A stretch of 64,000 nucleotides of DNA from Lithospermum erythrorhizon (lineage: Eukaryota; Streptophyta; Magnoliopsida; Boraginales; Boraginaceae). The notes under the pieces were generated by a model. That model saw only the letters and a program-made list of their open reading frames with translations, was not told where the DNA came from and did not search any database. Position 1 is the stretch's first letter; the number at the start of each line of letters is the position of its first letter. The position numbers were made by a program, and so were the translations under genes. The DNA is taken from NCBI GenBank assembly GCA_019722365.1, contig JADFUC010001205.1:1-64000 (forward strand). The letters run 5' to 3'. Shown here in pieces: positions 25,306-37,732 of the stretch.

Positions 25306-26083
25306 TGTATTCATCGATTCTGACCCAACGCTCGGGCTTATATAGTATAAATCCCGGATCAAATCCGTCGGGCAGCTTTCTTAAGCAGTCGACCTCCCGT
25401 TGGTGCTGGGGAATGACGAGAAGGCGATTGTTTCCGAGTTAAATGACCCCACAGTGACTTGCTGGCTTTTGAACGATTAAGCGAACATGAGCTCAAGCCT
25501 TGATACTATCACCTGACAAAAAAAAAGCAATAGAAAAAAGAAAGAATGGAAACTCTCTGGAACTTTAGTGTATTTTGTGTGTGAATTTTTAATCTGAATG
25601 AGGGGGCGATTAAGTAAGAGGTTGGAATGAAAAGCGTTTTTCAATTAAGATTGCACTTAATCACACTTAAAAGCGTTTCTAACGATCGAATGCACTTAAC
25701 TCAATTGATTGTCCAATATGTAACAACTCTTTTCAATTTTCAAACGCAAAACCGAGCTTGACCGGGAGCAAAAGGTGGCTCATGAGCCCCCATTTCGAGC
25801 TGCGTTCAGTCCGCGGTCGCGGACACGCCTAGATCACAATTTCCGAGCTCATTTTCCCGGTTGCACCGCCTAGCAGTAGCGCGAGGAGTTTTGGCCGCGT
25901 AGAGTCAATCAATTTACTAAGTCCACAAGGACCTCTCTTGCGAAGTAAGGTTCTCACTGCAGCTCTACTCATGTGGGACTTTAACAAAATCCAAACTTCG
26001 TCGTTTAAAATCTCGAGTTTGCGGCGCCCACCGTTGACCGCGATGGCTTGCAAATTTTGGATTCACGCTCGCATTATCTAACG
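25306..26083 (-). repeat. 3' LTR of the 25-31-kb Copia
   Basis: It shares with the right copy a TCCGTCGGGC block, a GTTGGTGC block, AAATGACCCCA, GATACTATCAC, the GGAACTTTAGTGTATTTTGT block and CAAGGACCT. The ends read ATTATCTAACG here against ATTATCCAACA in the right copy. The outer edge near 25306 is approximate. Confidence 0.75.
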
Positions 26084-27589
26084 TCCACGTGAATCAAAAT
26101 TTGTATTGAGCAAAATCACCTTTCAAAACCAATATCCCCAGCTGGATACAAATTTGAAAAGATTTTGACTTGATAATCGGTGATAGCGACCGATTCACGC
26201 ATATGATAGGTAGGTATGATGGCCTCGGAACCTTTCATTGTGTACATATGTTTACATTCAACGGCCAGGACATAGTAGGCAGCGATGTCTTGAAACTAAT
26301 CACGCCTTTGTGTAAATGATGACATACTTAAATACAGTCTCGATTTGATTATTGTCGATTCTGTTATTGTGTCCGGTTAGGCCTTGGACACATGCCTGGT
26401 TCTGTGAGTTCTCGTCAAGAAATGCACCATCCGGACATTTCTCTTCTAAATCGATGACCCACTACTTAGCAGAGAGTCATTAAAAGCATAAACACCTTAT
26501 TCCCGTGAGTGTGCCGTTTCTCATCTAGAGATAGGTAAGGGAAAAACAGCAATGATCTAACATGCAATATGGAGCAGGTTGTCACGGAACGCTGAGATCT
26601 TAGGTCTCGTCGACTAGGTAGTGTTGTCACTCATTTGTATATTTTCTCAAGGGCTTTCAATCCCATTCCTTTTGATGAATTCTCAGCTAATTCTTTCCTT
26701 AACCCTTGATCGGGCGGATCATGATATTTATCCTTTGGCGCATGATCAACATCGATAACTCAGGTTGAGAATAACCGTCTAATGGTATTATTATGTAAAT
26801 CGACGAATGTGTCTCGACTACCATTATATAAGTGATTTGCGTGCCATCGATTAGGACTCATTGTCACGGTATATGCAAATTGGAGTGCAGGGGTTTTCCA
26901 CTCAGGGTGTCCTCAGAGGTGCCTTAACCATTAGGAACTGGCACCCCTTTGTCTAAAATGATGAACTCGAGACTCCATCGTGGATGCGGCAATTAAGCGT
27001 TTATTTTGAGAGGACTTCCATGTACTTGGTACACCGCCTAAAGTGAATACACATATCCACTAGTAGTCATTGAATCACCGGTTATCTAAGATCCAATTTG
27101 CATCCAAGTGTACCCCTCGATGCAATTTGGATACTTGGCATTAATAGTGCAATTAAGTAATTCAGTATGTCTTAAGTACTTAAGTACTCGCACCGTAGCT
27201 TCGATGATTGCTACTCGGATTCTTCGTATCTAAATTGTTGCTTCTTGAATAAGCTATATCCGGTCTAGTATAACTCATCGAAGCACATGAGACTCCCAAT
27301 AACTTTGAAGAGTACTCAAGTTGGAACCGCAACTTTCCACTTTATTCTTCGTGAGGCCTCGATGTTCATCCCTTTGGGTTGTACCACAAAGAGCATGTCG
27401 GCATCCACGTACAAGTGAAATTACATATCCCTCTCTAGTGGATTTTACATAAACACTTGTCACGCTCATTTATTTTAAATCCCTCGAAAATGCGCCTTGT
27501 CAAGCTTACCATTGCCATTGTTTAGGCGTTTACTTTAACTTTCGTTCAAATATTTGACAAGCTTGATAGACTTTACCAACACACACGGA

Positions 27590-27860
27590 ACTATAAAGCC
27601 TCGGGTTGTTCCATGTAAATTTCTTCATCTAAATCTCGTTTAGAAGCACATTTTCACGTTCATTTGATATACGTCTAAATTGCGCAATGGCGCAATTGCG
27701 GGATAATCTAATAGATGTTATCAGCAGCGGAGAATACGTATCAAAATAGTCTAGCCATTCTACGTATTCCCACGGATGACTAGTCTACTTTGTCTTTATC
27801 TATCGTCCGTCGAACTTTCATTTTCCTCTTAAAGATCCATTTGGACTTTAGAGCTTTACA
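27590..27860 (-). pseudogene. Copia reverse-transcriptase fragment
   Basis: Minus-strand translation shows IFKRKMKV, then a shifted FDTYSP and TSIRL block, then remains of an NGDLDEEIYME-type block near 27.6 kb. These are the N-terminal third of RVT_2. Multiple small deletions separate the blocks, and the active-site aspartates were not found intact. Confidence 0.7.
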
Positions 27861-28177
27861 TCACAGTGGGAGATCCTGACTCCCGAATAATGATGCAGCA
27901 GGAATTGAATCAACAGCCCGATATAGCTTAAACCAGCCGGACCATCGGTTGACACGGCTGACCTCTTGGTAAGTTCGAGGTTCACTCTCGGCATATATGT
28001 TACAAAATCGGACGAAGCGACTTACCGAGGCAGTGCCCTTTTACCCTACGTCGAGGAGTTCTTCATCCCTCAACTTCACTTATCTTGACTATACATAGTC
28101 TCGATGTCAGCCATTACCCTCAGGTTGTGTCTGCCCAGATATCAAACACCTTGCATTAGATTTCGCCGAATACATGT

Positions 28178-28426
28178 TCAAGAAGCGTGGCGTTCCGTGA
28201 CTCTAATATTAACATTCTTATTCATTCGTGAGTTATCGTTGCATGAACAAGAAACGATATGAAGAGTACTATTGTGAGCATATCCAATAAAAATTGCATC
28301 GACTATTTTAGGGACGATAATTAAACAACTTGGGAGGAGGTACCATGACCTTCGCCAAACACCCGTCTCGAAGATGTTTGTAGGTTGGAGGCCACCTTTG
28401 AACAATTCGAAGCGAGTGCACATCAC
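28178..28426 (-). pseudogene. Copia post-integrase region fragment
   Basis: The frame contains VDAIFIGYAHNS, matching the IFIGYxxNS block that follows the integrase core in Copia polyproteins. Residues before it resemble the KYLRVWGC-type block but are altered. It is a broken polyprotein segment. Confidence 0.75.
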
Positions 28427-28639
28427 CGTCTTAAACGGGGAATTTTGTTCAAGGTAGTTAGGTACATGAAGTTATTCCCAGCGTTAAGCCAAGGTAGCTT
28501 TGAACTTATCAACAAGGCATTCATCGTCTCTTTCGATGATCAATTTTTTCCTTTCAGCGATCAGTTGGATTGAGGAGAATGTAATTAATTATTTGACTTC
28601 GTGCTGTAATCTTTTATGTGGCGCAAAATTGACCAAATG

Positions 28640-28870
28640 GTCGGACATACTCGCCACCTATCACTGCGCTACTTTTATATTTTTCTCAAGTTCTTCCACC
28701 GACCTCTTCTTTATAAAGAGCAAACTTATCTGACCTGCCTCATTTTACTTTTTCATCAAGTATACATAGCAAAACTTTGTGCGATCATCTACAAGGTGAT
28801 AAAATATCGGTTCCACTGGATTAGGCGGTCTCATATCGTAAACGTCATTGTGAGCAAGGCCGAGAGGCTT
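28640..28870 (-). pseudogene. Copia integrase core fragment
   Basis: In minus-strand frames the residues DDRTKFCYVYL-like (as IAQSFAMY/KFCYVYL across a frame change) and later a RSDR block are visible at the position expected for the integrase core. Stops and frameshifts are frequent. Confidence 0.55.
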
Positions 28871-29417
28871 ATTATTTAACCACCGGTTGAAAATGTTGCT
28901 CACCGTCGATTTTCTTTAACACCGTTTCGCACTTGTAATTCTTATCGATAAATTCATTAGGTATGTGATTCCATGACACCATTCTTCTAAAAGAATTAAA
29001 GTTCACATGACTGACCCTCTTATGTCATTAATGAGAATACTCACAAACACACATGAGAAACATTCGTTTTAGTCATCTTATTTGTAACCATTAAATTTCA
29101 TTTTAAAAGGCCATCTAGCAAAGCCTTTCCCCTTTGAGCCTTCACCCGACTTTGAGAGTACAATCTTATCAGATTCAATTACAAGTTTGGAAACCATTTT
29201 TGCTAAGTAAAGAGCCGGGACACAAGATTCTTCCTAAGTTACGGAACCAAACAAAACGTGCTAAAGTGACTTCGCTTTCGAAGTCATCTTGTATACATTT
29301 CCTTCTCCACCGATGTTGGAGGTCGCGTTATTTTTCATGTACATCTTTTCAAAAATTCGTTAGTGGCTTGAAGGTAGCAAAGTGATCCTTGACTGCACAA
29401 ACATGCCTATCGATCTA

Positions 29418-29826
29418 TCACTCTTGTAGGTTAGTTCCCACAAAGTTTACCTCAGAAATCACAACCGACAAGTTGTTGATCTGGGTAAGATTCTGGTGAC
29501 CACATTGCCATGTTTTACTCCCGTTGTTATACAACGCTTGTTTACACTCGAAGGACTTATGACCTCTTTTGTGACAATTGTAACGCACCCCCATCAAAAG
29601 CCTTGAAAGAATTCCCATGAGAAGCGGAACCACTTTTCTTGAAACTGTTCCCCTTAGGAGCAAAATCACTCTTCTTCTTCCCTTTAGAAGTCCTCGAAGA
29701 AGACCCAAGTTCCACAACATTGGCCTTAGACTCCCCCGCAGAGGAGTTGGGATAAACACTCACAATCCCAGTCTTTCTATTGCCTGCCCGATCCTCGAAG
29801 CGAGCCGATAATTGCAACAAGTTCAT
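29418..29826 (-). pseudogene. Copia gag fragment with CCHC-like knuckle
   Basis: One frame (29418-29759) carries YNCHKRGHKSFEC at about 29544-29582, the CX2CX4HX4C nucleocapsid knuckle with the first Cys read as Tyr. The overlapping frame 29557-29826 gives the Ser/Lys-rich gag linker before it. The true gag reading therefore crosses from one frame to the other, showing a frameshift just before the knuckle. Confidence 0.7.
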
Positions 29827-30347
29827 ATCCTTTTAAACGTCCTTCAAATAATTCTTGAAGTCTTTCGAGATGGTGGCAATTTCTCCAATTATGGCGCAAC
29901 CCAGACATTTAAGTTCAACATCATTGCCTTCAACTTGAAGTTAAGTGGAAGACTACCTCGAGTTCACCAGCCCGATCCTCAACGATTTGCCATCCACCGT
30001 TTTATAATCCAAAATTTACCCACAATAAATTTCATGGAACTGCGTCTTAGTGCTTATACTTGAACTCAAATTATTGTCACAATATTGTTTTTGTAGTAAG
30101 CGTATGACTTTATATCGCTATACAAATCATAAAATAAATAAGTAAAAGATGAATTCCGACTTAAATGTCAAGGAATACATGATCGGCTTAGCTCGTAAAC
30201 TCCACACACACGATATCTGAACATTAGGAGGTTCTCACGGCCCAAAGAACGTTCTGCAGAGTTCAAGGTCGTGAGATAGAACATGTTTGTTCTCTCCACC
30301 TTTGAAATTCGACCGGAAAAGACAAAGAGGCTTTGGTTGATCATTTT

Positions 30348-30641
30348 CTACATCGCGAGGCTGTTGGGGTTGAGGGACAAAGTGAGCATGGATTTGGCGG
30401 AACAGCTCCGGAAACACCACCGAGAGAGACAAACACCGGAATAACCGCGGGGAAGAGTTGCGAGGAGCATGGGGAGGAAGTGTGACCCCAGGGGGACGAA
30501 CACGGAAAATTCGGCAATCAAAACCATCAGTAACACCTCCGGCGACGTTGGAGGAACAATCGACAAATGCCACTCGACCATAGAAATTGCTCCAGAAACA
30601 TTGGACTCCATTGCAAAAGTATTTGTGTAGCTCCGAAGCAA
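30348..30641 (-). pseudogene. Copia gag N-terminal remnant
   Basis: A minus-strand ATG near 30611 opens MESNVSGAISM, positioned just inside the 5' LTR where Copia gag starts. The rest has no clear match and shifts frame. Upstream on the minus strand, ATTGCTTCGGAGC (about 30626-30638) resembles a degraded initiator-Met primer site, which would put the LTR inner edge nearer 30640. Confidence 0.45.
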
Positions 30642-30715
30642 TCTGTTTTAACCTGTAGGGAACTAATAGAAAATACGGAACTGTAGCACAAAACTTTGCA
30701 AAAGAAAAATAAAAA

Positions 30716-31466
30716 TGTGTTCATACGATTACAACCAACACTCAGACAACATATAATATAAACGGATCGAGTCCGTCGGGCGTTTTCCTTAAAAACGGTG
30801 CGACCTCTTCTGTTGGTGCCGGGGCCCGATAGGGCGGTGTTTCCAGGATAAAATGACCCCATGGCCGACTTCCTGACACGAATAGACGATTGACGAACCC
30901 TGAAGCAAGCCAACGATACTATCACTTGACAAAAAGCGAAAGAAAGAGAATAGAGCTCTACGGAACTTTAGTGTATTTTGTGTGTAGTCGTCTGAATGGA
31001 GGACGGTGATTAAGCCAAGAGGTTTGAATGAAAAAGTTTTTTCCAGCATTAAGGTACATTAATCACACATAATGAGTAGATAAAAATATTTGTAACAGTC
31101 AAGTGCACCTAACACAATTGATTGTCAACCGAACGGCCGGGACAAAAGTGGCTCATGCGGCCCCCACTTTCAGGCATTCGTGTCAGCAGTCCTTGTAGCT
31201 GGCGCACCTAAATCCACAATTTTCAAGCTCATTTTTTGATTTGCACACGCCCTGGCGAGGAAGTTTTAGCGTAGTAGAATTGATCGATTTCACCCAAGTC
31301 CACAAGGACCTTTCTAACACATTAAGTGAGGTTCTCCCAGAGCTCTACTCTTATGTACTGGGACTTTGACAAAATCCAAAAACTTCATAAATTTCGTCCT
31401 GAGAGTTTGCACCTGCCATTGACACGCAATGGCTTTTAAATTTTAGTTCACATAAATTATCCAACA
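30716..31466 (-). repeat. 5' LTR of the 25-31-kb Copia
   Basis: It starts TGTTGGATAATTT on the minus strand (plus-strand end CCAACA at 31466), a typical Copia LTR start. It pairs with 25306-26083. The inner edge is 30716 by alignment, or about 30640 if the primer-like site is used. Confidence 0.75.
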
Positions 31467-32343
31467 TAGTAGTGATATAGAAAATAGTATGAGGGTGCTT
31501 GAACATAGCTCAGCCGATAACGAGTTGGTAGGCTGTTGTGGTATTTACGTAGGCGTGCCTTCATTCACTCCTAAAACGTCACTTATATGAGTTGGTTTAT
31601 ATGGGTAGCCTATGATCCTTAGGATGAGGTTCCAACTAGAGATGACCATATTGGAAAAAAATCGAATCGCATCGATTTCAACAGATTCGGTTCAATTTTT
31701 TTTTAAAAACCGAAACCGATGAGGTTTGAATAATTTTGAAACCGGAACTTTTTTGCGGTTTGCGGTTTTACCAAGCAGATCGCACCGTCGTTTACTTTTT
31801 AGTTTATTTTTAAATTTATTATATATTTCAAATAAATATTTAATTATTCATAATATATTGATATTTACATTGGATTGCAATTTGCATTAGGCTTTAGACA
31901 ATTACTTTTAATAAAATCTAACTATTAGTATGGTCAATTTAAATGGAATGGAACAATAAATTAAATAACGTAGTCCATAAAGCAATAAATTAATGATTCG
32001 GTGGCCCAGCATCTACATACATATTTTGAAACTACTATTTCTCACTAAAGTAAAAAGTAAACTATCTTTTTAATTTTTTAAATTTGAGTTATTTAACTTT
32101 GAGTAAAAGTATCAATAGTGTATAAGTCATGGTATTAATTGTTTTCATATCTATAGATGTTGAATTCTAATCTGAGTTAATTTTAGATTATCAGCTATCT
32201 TAGACAGTTACCCGAATAATAGCTTCGATTTGCTGTCAGAAAAAAAGCAGATTGAGTGAGAAAGCGAATAAGCTGATAGAAAAACTAAAACATGCGGTTT
32301 AGATGCAGCTTAAAATTTCACGAGTTTAATGGCAGAATCATAG
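31467..32343. other. Intergenic region upstream of G6PDH
   Basis: About 0.9 kb. A stretch at 31650-31790 rich in CGGTTC/CCGAAACCG words resembles the body of plant non-autonomous DNA elements, but no ends were found. The rest is AT-rich and should include the G6PDH promoter; no single TATA box stands out. Confidence 0.4.
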
Positions 32344-32393
32344 ATGCCCATCATAGTTCCAAACATTTTAAAATATTATGAGGGGTGTTTGAG

Positions 32394-32476
32394 TAAATTA
32401 AGTAGTAATCCATCAATAACAAACAATTATTGCTTAATCTCTTTAATTAAATTAAGTAGTAATCCATCAATAACAA
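32394..32476 (+). repeat. 29-bp exact duplication, 54-bp period, upstream of the G6PDH start
   Basis: A 29-base word beginning TAAATTAAGTAGTAATCC occurs exactly at 32394 and at 32448. The period of 54 is a multiple of three. Both copies sit in the same frame as the G6PDH transit peptide and would encode KLSSNPSIT twice if translation began upstream at 32344. Confidence 0.85.
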
Positions 32477-32526
32477 CCAATTTATTAGCCCAATCTCCAA
32501 ACAATGTTCTGATAACAAGAACAAAA

Positions 32527-35500
32527 ATGACAATAATTCAATCTCCATCATCAAATTATTCGTTATCATCATCATCAAATCCATCTCTAATTGGGTTTAG
32601 TCCTTGTACAAACATCAATGTCTCATTGTTTTCTCCAAAAAAATCGTGCCCAACAAAGTTGTCTGTGCAATCTAATACCTCGTACAAGAATGCTGTCTTT
32701 ATGCAAGATGGTCAGCTCAATTTTTATGAAGAAAAAAAATTTATTTCAGCTTTTTTTTTTATATATAAAACTTATTGTTTAGTTCAATGAATGTAACTAA
32801 ATTTCTGTTATATTTGTAGTCTATCCTATAATTAATTTATTTTTTATTTTGAGAGATTTACGTTTAATTGTATAGAAGATGAATAAAGACAGAATCTTTA
32901 GTATAGTTTAAAGCAGAAAATGATATGATGAGTTATAGTATGTGGTATTTGATGAATATAATGGATTTTTATTTTGTGGGCATTTGTCAATTGCTTATTG
33001 TTTCAACATTAGGCCTTGAAATAAGATGTTACTTGTTTCTAAACAAGTTTATGTTTTGAATATTTCATCGATATTCATTGGTTTAGCAATTGTGGGTTTG
33101 TACATTTGTATTAGATTGTATATTGCATGGTTTACTATATGCAGAAATCTATGATTTATGTCTCTTGTCTTTGCTTCAAGGTGGTAGTTATATAGTGAGG
33201 TTTCAATGTGGTCATTTCTAACATTTTTCGATAATGTATAGCTAATTTAAGTGGCGATGGGATGTAGGTGCAGTGGTCACGAGGGGAAATGCTTCAGAAA
33301 ACGAAGCTCGCTTGAAATTGAAGAATGAATTATTGTCGGTGAAACCCCCACAAGAGCAGAAAGATGGTGCTAGCTTTGGTTTTGAAAACTATAAGTCCAC
33401 TGTTAGCATTACTGTTGTAGGGGCATCCGGGGACCTTGCCAAGAAAAAGATTTTTCCTGCGCTTTTTGCCCTTTATTATGAAGGTTGGCTCCCCGAGGTT
33501 AGCACCTGATAAGTGTTTCTTTCTCTGTAAATTCCAAAATGAAAAATCAACGGTAATCGAAGGGACACTCTTGAATTTATAGCATGCTGCTCGTTAACTT
33601 TTAATGTCTTAAGATTGATTCCTGAACTGACTATATTGATTGCAGCACTTTACAGTCGTTGGCTATGCTCGGAGTAAGATGACAGATACCGAACTCAGAA
33701 CCATGGTTTACAAGACACTAACTTGCAGGGTTGATCAGAGGTGATGGAGGCAAAAGATTATCATGATTTTCGGTATCCTTAGTTTTTTGCCTCATCGTCT
33801 ATAAAGTGATGATCATTGTGTTATCTTCTATTTTTTAGTATGGTTTTAAGAATTTTTTGTTTTATTTTTTGACACGTCATGAAGCATCATTTTATTTAGT
33901 TTTGTAGCGTGGCTGAGCTGATGGATTTAATAATGTTATTCAGGGAGAACTGTGCTGAAAAGATTGACAAATTTCTAGAAAGATGTTTCTACCATAGTGG
34001 CCAATATGATTCCCTAGAACACTTTGCAGAGCTTGACAAGAATCTTAAGAAACATGAGGTAGTAATATAAGACAACTAGTTAATATCATTATTAAGATTA
34101 AACCAATTAGACAAAAACTCAAGGATAAATCCTTCATTAACATCATACATTTATATGCCATCTGGAGCTTAATTCATGTTGATGCAAAATTGACATTTTC
34201 TTATTATGTATGGCGTAGCTGAACCTATCATATATGCATTCCGATACTTAATCTTTTCTCTAATCCTCATTGTCCTTCTAGGGCTTAGATTGATCAGAAT
34301 TAACTTTCTAGTTCTTACGCCTTATTGTGCCATTTCAGGCGGGAAGGGTCTCCAATCGCCTGTTTTATTTGTCTATCCCTCCAAATATTTTTATAAATGC
34401 TGTAAAATGTGCAAGCCTTTCCGCTTCTGCTGCCAATGGGTGGACACGTGTTATTGTTGAGAAGCCCTTTGGTCGGGATTCTGAGTCGTCAGGTGCTTTA
34501 ACAAAAGCACTTAAACAGTACTTGGATGAAGACCAAATTTTCAGGTAAAGCTACATTTTTAACCTTCCTTCTAAGAGAAGATGTACCATAAACATGAGAA
34601 TCAAAAGTTGACAACCAAAATCTTTTTATTCAAGACCCCTTTATTTGAAATAGAGTTTAAGGATGTCATTTACTGCACAACAGAATAGACCACTATCTGG
34701 GGAAGGAGTTGGTGGAAAATCTGTCAGTACTTCGCTTCTCCAACCTAGTCTTTGAGCCTTTGTGGTCAAGACAGTATATCAGAAATGTACAGTTCATATT
34801 CTCCGAAGATTTTGGCACCGAAGGACGGGGAGGGTAATAAACTTTTCACGAGAGCATTTATATTTTTCAAATAGTTTACCTTCCTAATACCCTTGATCTC
34901 GACTCATGGCACTAGTTACTTTGATCATTATGGGATAATGAGAGACATAATGCAAAATCATCTCCTGCAAATAATGGCGCTTTTTGCCATGGAAACACCA
35001 GTCAGTTTGGATGCTGAAGATATTAGGAATGAGAAGGTATTTACGAGTTGACTGAACTAAGACATGGTTAAATAATATGGTTCTTATGCGAAAAGGTTTT
35101 GGACTAAATTTGTTGCTGCCAGGTTAAAGTTTTACGTTCCATGAGGCCGTTAGTATTTGACGATGTTGTGATAGGGCAATATAAGGGTGACTCAAGAGGA
35201 GGTGTTTCATACCCTGGATACACTGATGATAAGACGGTGCCCAAGGACAGCCTGACTCCTACTTTTGCAGCAGCATCTTTTTTCATAGATAATTCAAGAT
35301 GGGATGGGGTCCCTTTCTTAATGAAAGCTGGGAAAGCCTTGCACACAAGGAGGTTAGTTGAACAGTAAATCGAATTTGCCTTCCTAAATCGATATGAAAC
35401 TTCTACTTATTGTCTGCGACTTCAGGGCCGAGATCAGAGTACAGTTCAAACACGTGCCTGGCAATATATACAACCGGGACATTGGGACAGATTTTGACCT

Positions 35501-36948
35501 GACAACGAATGAACTTGTTATCCGAGTTCAGCCTGATGAAGGAATATACCTCAAGATTAACAACAAGGTCCCTGGTCTTGGGATGAGATTGGACCGCAGT
35601 CATCTCAATCTGCTGTATTCTGCAAGGTACAAATGAGAAAAGATTGACCAAATGATCTCTCTGGTATTTGACCAGATGCAATGTTTTTTATGCATCTCTT
35701 CTGGGTTTAGTTGTTTTTGTGTCTTTATGGTTATACCTGTTTCCGAATGCAGCATAGCGAAATATACATCATGCAACAGCTTACATATGATAGGTTCATA
35801 GCCAATTTATTCTTAAAGCATTCAAATGAAATTTCCTTATCCCAACTCCTCAACTTGGTTATCTCGTTCCCAAAATCATTGTCAGATGTTGACTTTCCTA
35901 CAAATTTAAGAGGCAATATTAGCTAGCTATATACGTCTAGTATGTTATTCATCATGTACACGTCAAGTTTGGGAAGTAGCAGAAAGCCAAACATGACAAA
36001 CACAATGGGAGTATAATTTAAGGATTACTCTAGTTATTCATGTTATATTACATTCCCTATTGCCTGTGACCTGTGTAATCCTTCCGTTTTCTCTTTCTGC
36101 TTTTACCATCATTGGACCCCTAACTCTTCAGTATGACCAACACCAGTTCTTTCACTATCATGAGAAAAATATTGCATTTGGTGTAACGTATTCCTATTTG
36201 TTCCTCCAAGGGGAAGTCCACCATGACCTCCCACCACTGATGTTTCTACTCTTGACTCTTTAGTCTTATAGTCCCCAATAAAATTCCCTTACGAACCTCT
36301 CATTTCTTCTCTCCCAAATCAGCTTGTAAAGTCAACAACGGCATGCTAACTTTTGTCATTCGCAACATAATGGATATGATGAAATGATCATAACATCAAG
36401 TAACTCGAAATGTACCAGGCAGGGATTACACATATTTACCTTATCCACTAATGGGGTAATCCTTAGATTTACTCTTGATTTTCTTAGTTTTTGTTACTAA
36501 TAAGCAGGCCATAACCAATCTTGCAACATCTATAACCCATTTTCAACTATGTACGGACAGTAATATGTGTATACTATGATTTGTCGCTGCATTAAATGAA
36601 GAATAAGATGATCAAATCAAGGATGTGTACTTAAATTCTATTAGCTATTGTCTGGATACATGAGTTTGGGATGTAAGTATTGTGCACTTAATTATTTATC
36701 AAGGAAGTGTATTTGATTGATTTCCTATGTTTCAGATAAAGATTTCCGTTTTTAACATTTGTAGGTACTCCCATGAAATTCCAGATGCTTATGAGAGACT
36801 TCTCCTTGATGCTATAGAAGGTGAAAGAAGATTATTCATAAGGAGTGATGAACTAGATGCTGCTTGGTCTCTTTTCACCCCAGTACTGAGAGAGCTTGAA
36901 GAGAAGAAAATAAAGCCAGAATATTATCCCATCCCATTTATTCCATGA
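32527..36948 (+). CDS. G6PD: Plastidic glucose-6-phosphate 1-dehydrogenase, 10 exons
   Basis: It catalyses glucose-6-phosphate + NADP+ to 6-phosphogluconolactone + NADPH, the first step of the oxidative pentose phosphate pathway. Exons inferred from GT-AG sites: 32527-32710, 33268-33497, 33646-33740, 33944-34058, 34339-34544, 34684-34833, 34916-35036, 35123-35352, 35426-35626, 36765-36948. All phases agree, giving 571 residues and no internal stop. The Ser/Asn/Pro-rich N-terminus looks like a plastid transit peptide. NADP-binding [16 protein letters not shown] starts in exon 2; the catalytic RIDHYLGKE spans exons 5-6. The segment TCRVDQRENCAEK, plus a Cys in ERCFYHSG, matches the thioredoxin-regulated Cys region of chloroplast isoforms and suggests a P1-like, light-inactivated enzyme (family inference). 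An in-frame ATG at 32344 would add 61 residues; 32527 is preferred because it gives a normal transit peptide. Confidence 0.93.
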
Positions 36949-37510
36949 TCCCGTTAATCCAGACTCAATTCTTGTCCAGGGGGTGATCTCTTAGGAAGAA
37001 GATTGATTGCCCAGAAATCAGAATAACTCCATTATTCCTGTTTCTGCTTTGCTCCACTTCCGCCTGCCACCACTGACCCCACCGGCCAATCAAGTATTAA
37101 CCGCAAACCAACAATATGCCAACCCTGTAAAATATTGCGGGTGATTTCTTTCAGATTAGTTAAATATTTTATCAGAATCTACCATCTTTCACTGCTTTCA
37201 ACTTTGCTTCTGTGATCGACATTTTCTCCCTTCCAATAGCTAGAGATGCCAAACTTGCAAAAAGACCTACAAAGAGAGAAGTTGAATTGTTGATATATCT
37301 TCACCGTTCATGATTTTCAGCATTGATGGGTAAAGACGAGTGCAGGCGTGCAGTTACCCAGATGGTAGAGGACTAGAGGATACCGGCGATAGTTTTCAAT
37401 TTCTTTAAGGTTCTCTGAAATAAGGTCTGTTTTAGGAAATCTAATGCATTTCTGTAAACCATCTTGATGCAACAACCATATGTCAGAAAGGTTAAGACTA
37501 ATGGTTTTAG

Positions 37511-37540
37511 TATTATGTTATGTTTTAACATAACATAATA
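37511..37540. terminator. Perfect 30-bp palindrome between convergent genes
   Basis: TATTATGTTATGTT, then TT, then its exact reverse complement: a 14-bp stem with a 2-base spacer. It lies about 560 bases past the G6PDH stop and 500 past the cyclophilin stop. It could form a hairpin or cruciform, but 'terminator' is only the nearest label; plant Pol II ends do not normally use hairpins. It might also be a tiny MITE remnant. Confidence 0.4.
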
Positions 37541-37732
37541 TAATCTATGTAACAGCTAATACAATATATTATAACTCTTATTATTTCAAGATGCAATGCC
37601 ATAATATATGGAGTAACTTCATGTATGCTTTTATTATAGTGAGATAAAGGCTTTCAACATCCATAGATCACAGTAGATGCTCTATAACCCGGCCTTTTCT
37701 AAATGTCGGATAAGCCAACAGAAAAAACATGG

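Larger units (their letters stand above)
25306..31466 (-). mobile_element. Copia retrotransposon, minus strand, degraded full-length copy
   Basis: It is bounded by direct LTRs of about 0.75-0.78 kb. Reading the minus strand from 31.5 kb downward, the order is 5' LTR, gag start (30.6 kb), gag with a CCHC-type knuckle (29.55 kb), integrase core (28.7-28.9 kb), post-integrase block (28.2-28.4 kb), reverse transcriptase (27.6-27.85 kb) and 3' LTR. This is the canonical Copia gene order. The RT text (IFKRKMKV, FDTYSP) fits the Tork/TNT group, an inference from style. Almost every domain is frameshifted, and no target-site duplication could be matched. Confidence 0.85.

Noticed and set aside
31487..31640. 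Possible tRNA-derived SINE (TAGCTCAG-like A box and AGGTTCCAA-like B box)
   Set aside because: The two boxes are about 120 bases apart instead of 30-40, and no poly-A or T tail or target duplication follows.
32591..32782. Alternative frame ORF over G6PDH exon 1
   Set aside because: The exon 1 splice phase fits only the frame starting at 32527.
35403..35681. 92-residue minus-strand ORF
   Set aside because: It is the antisense shadow of G6PDH exon 9.
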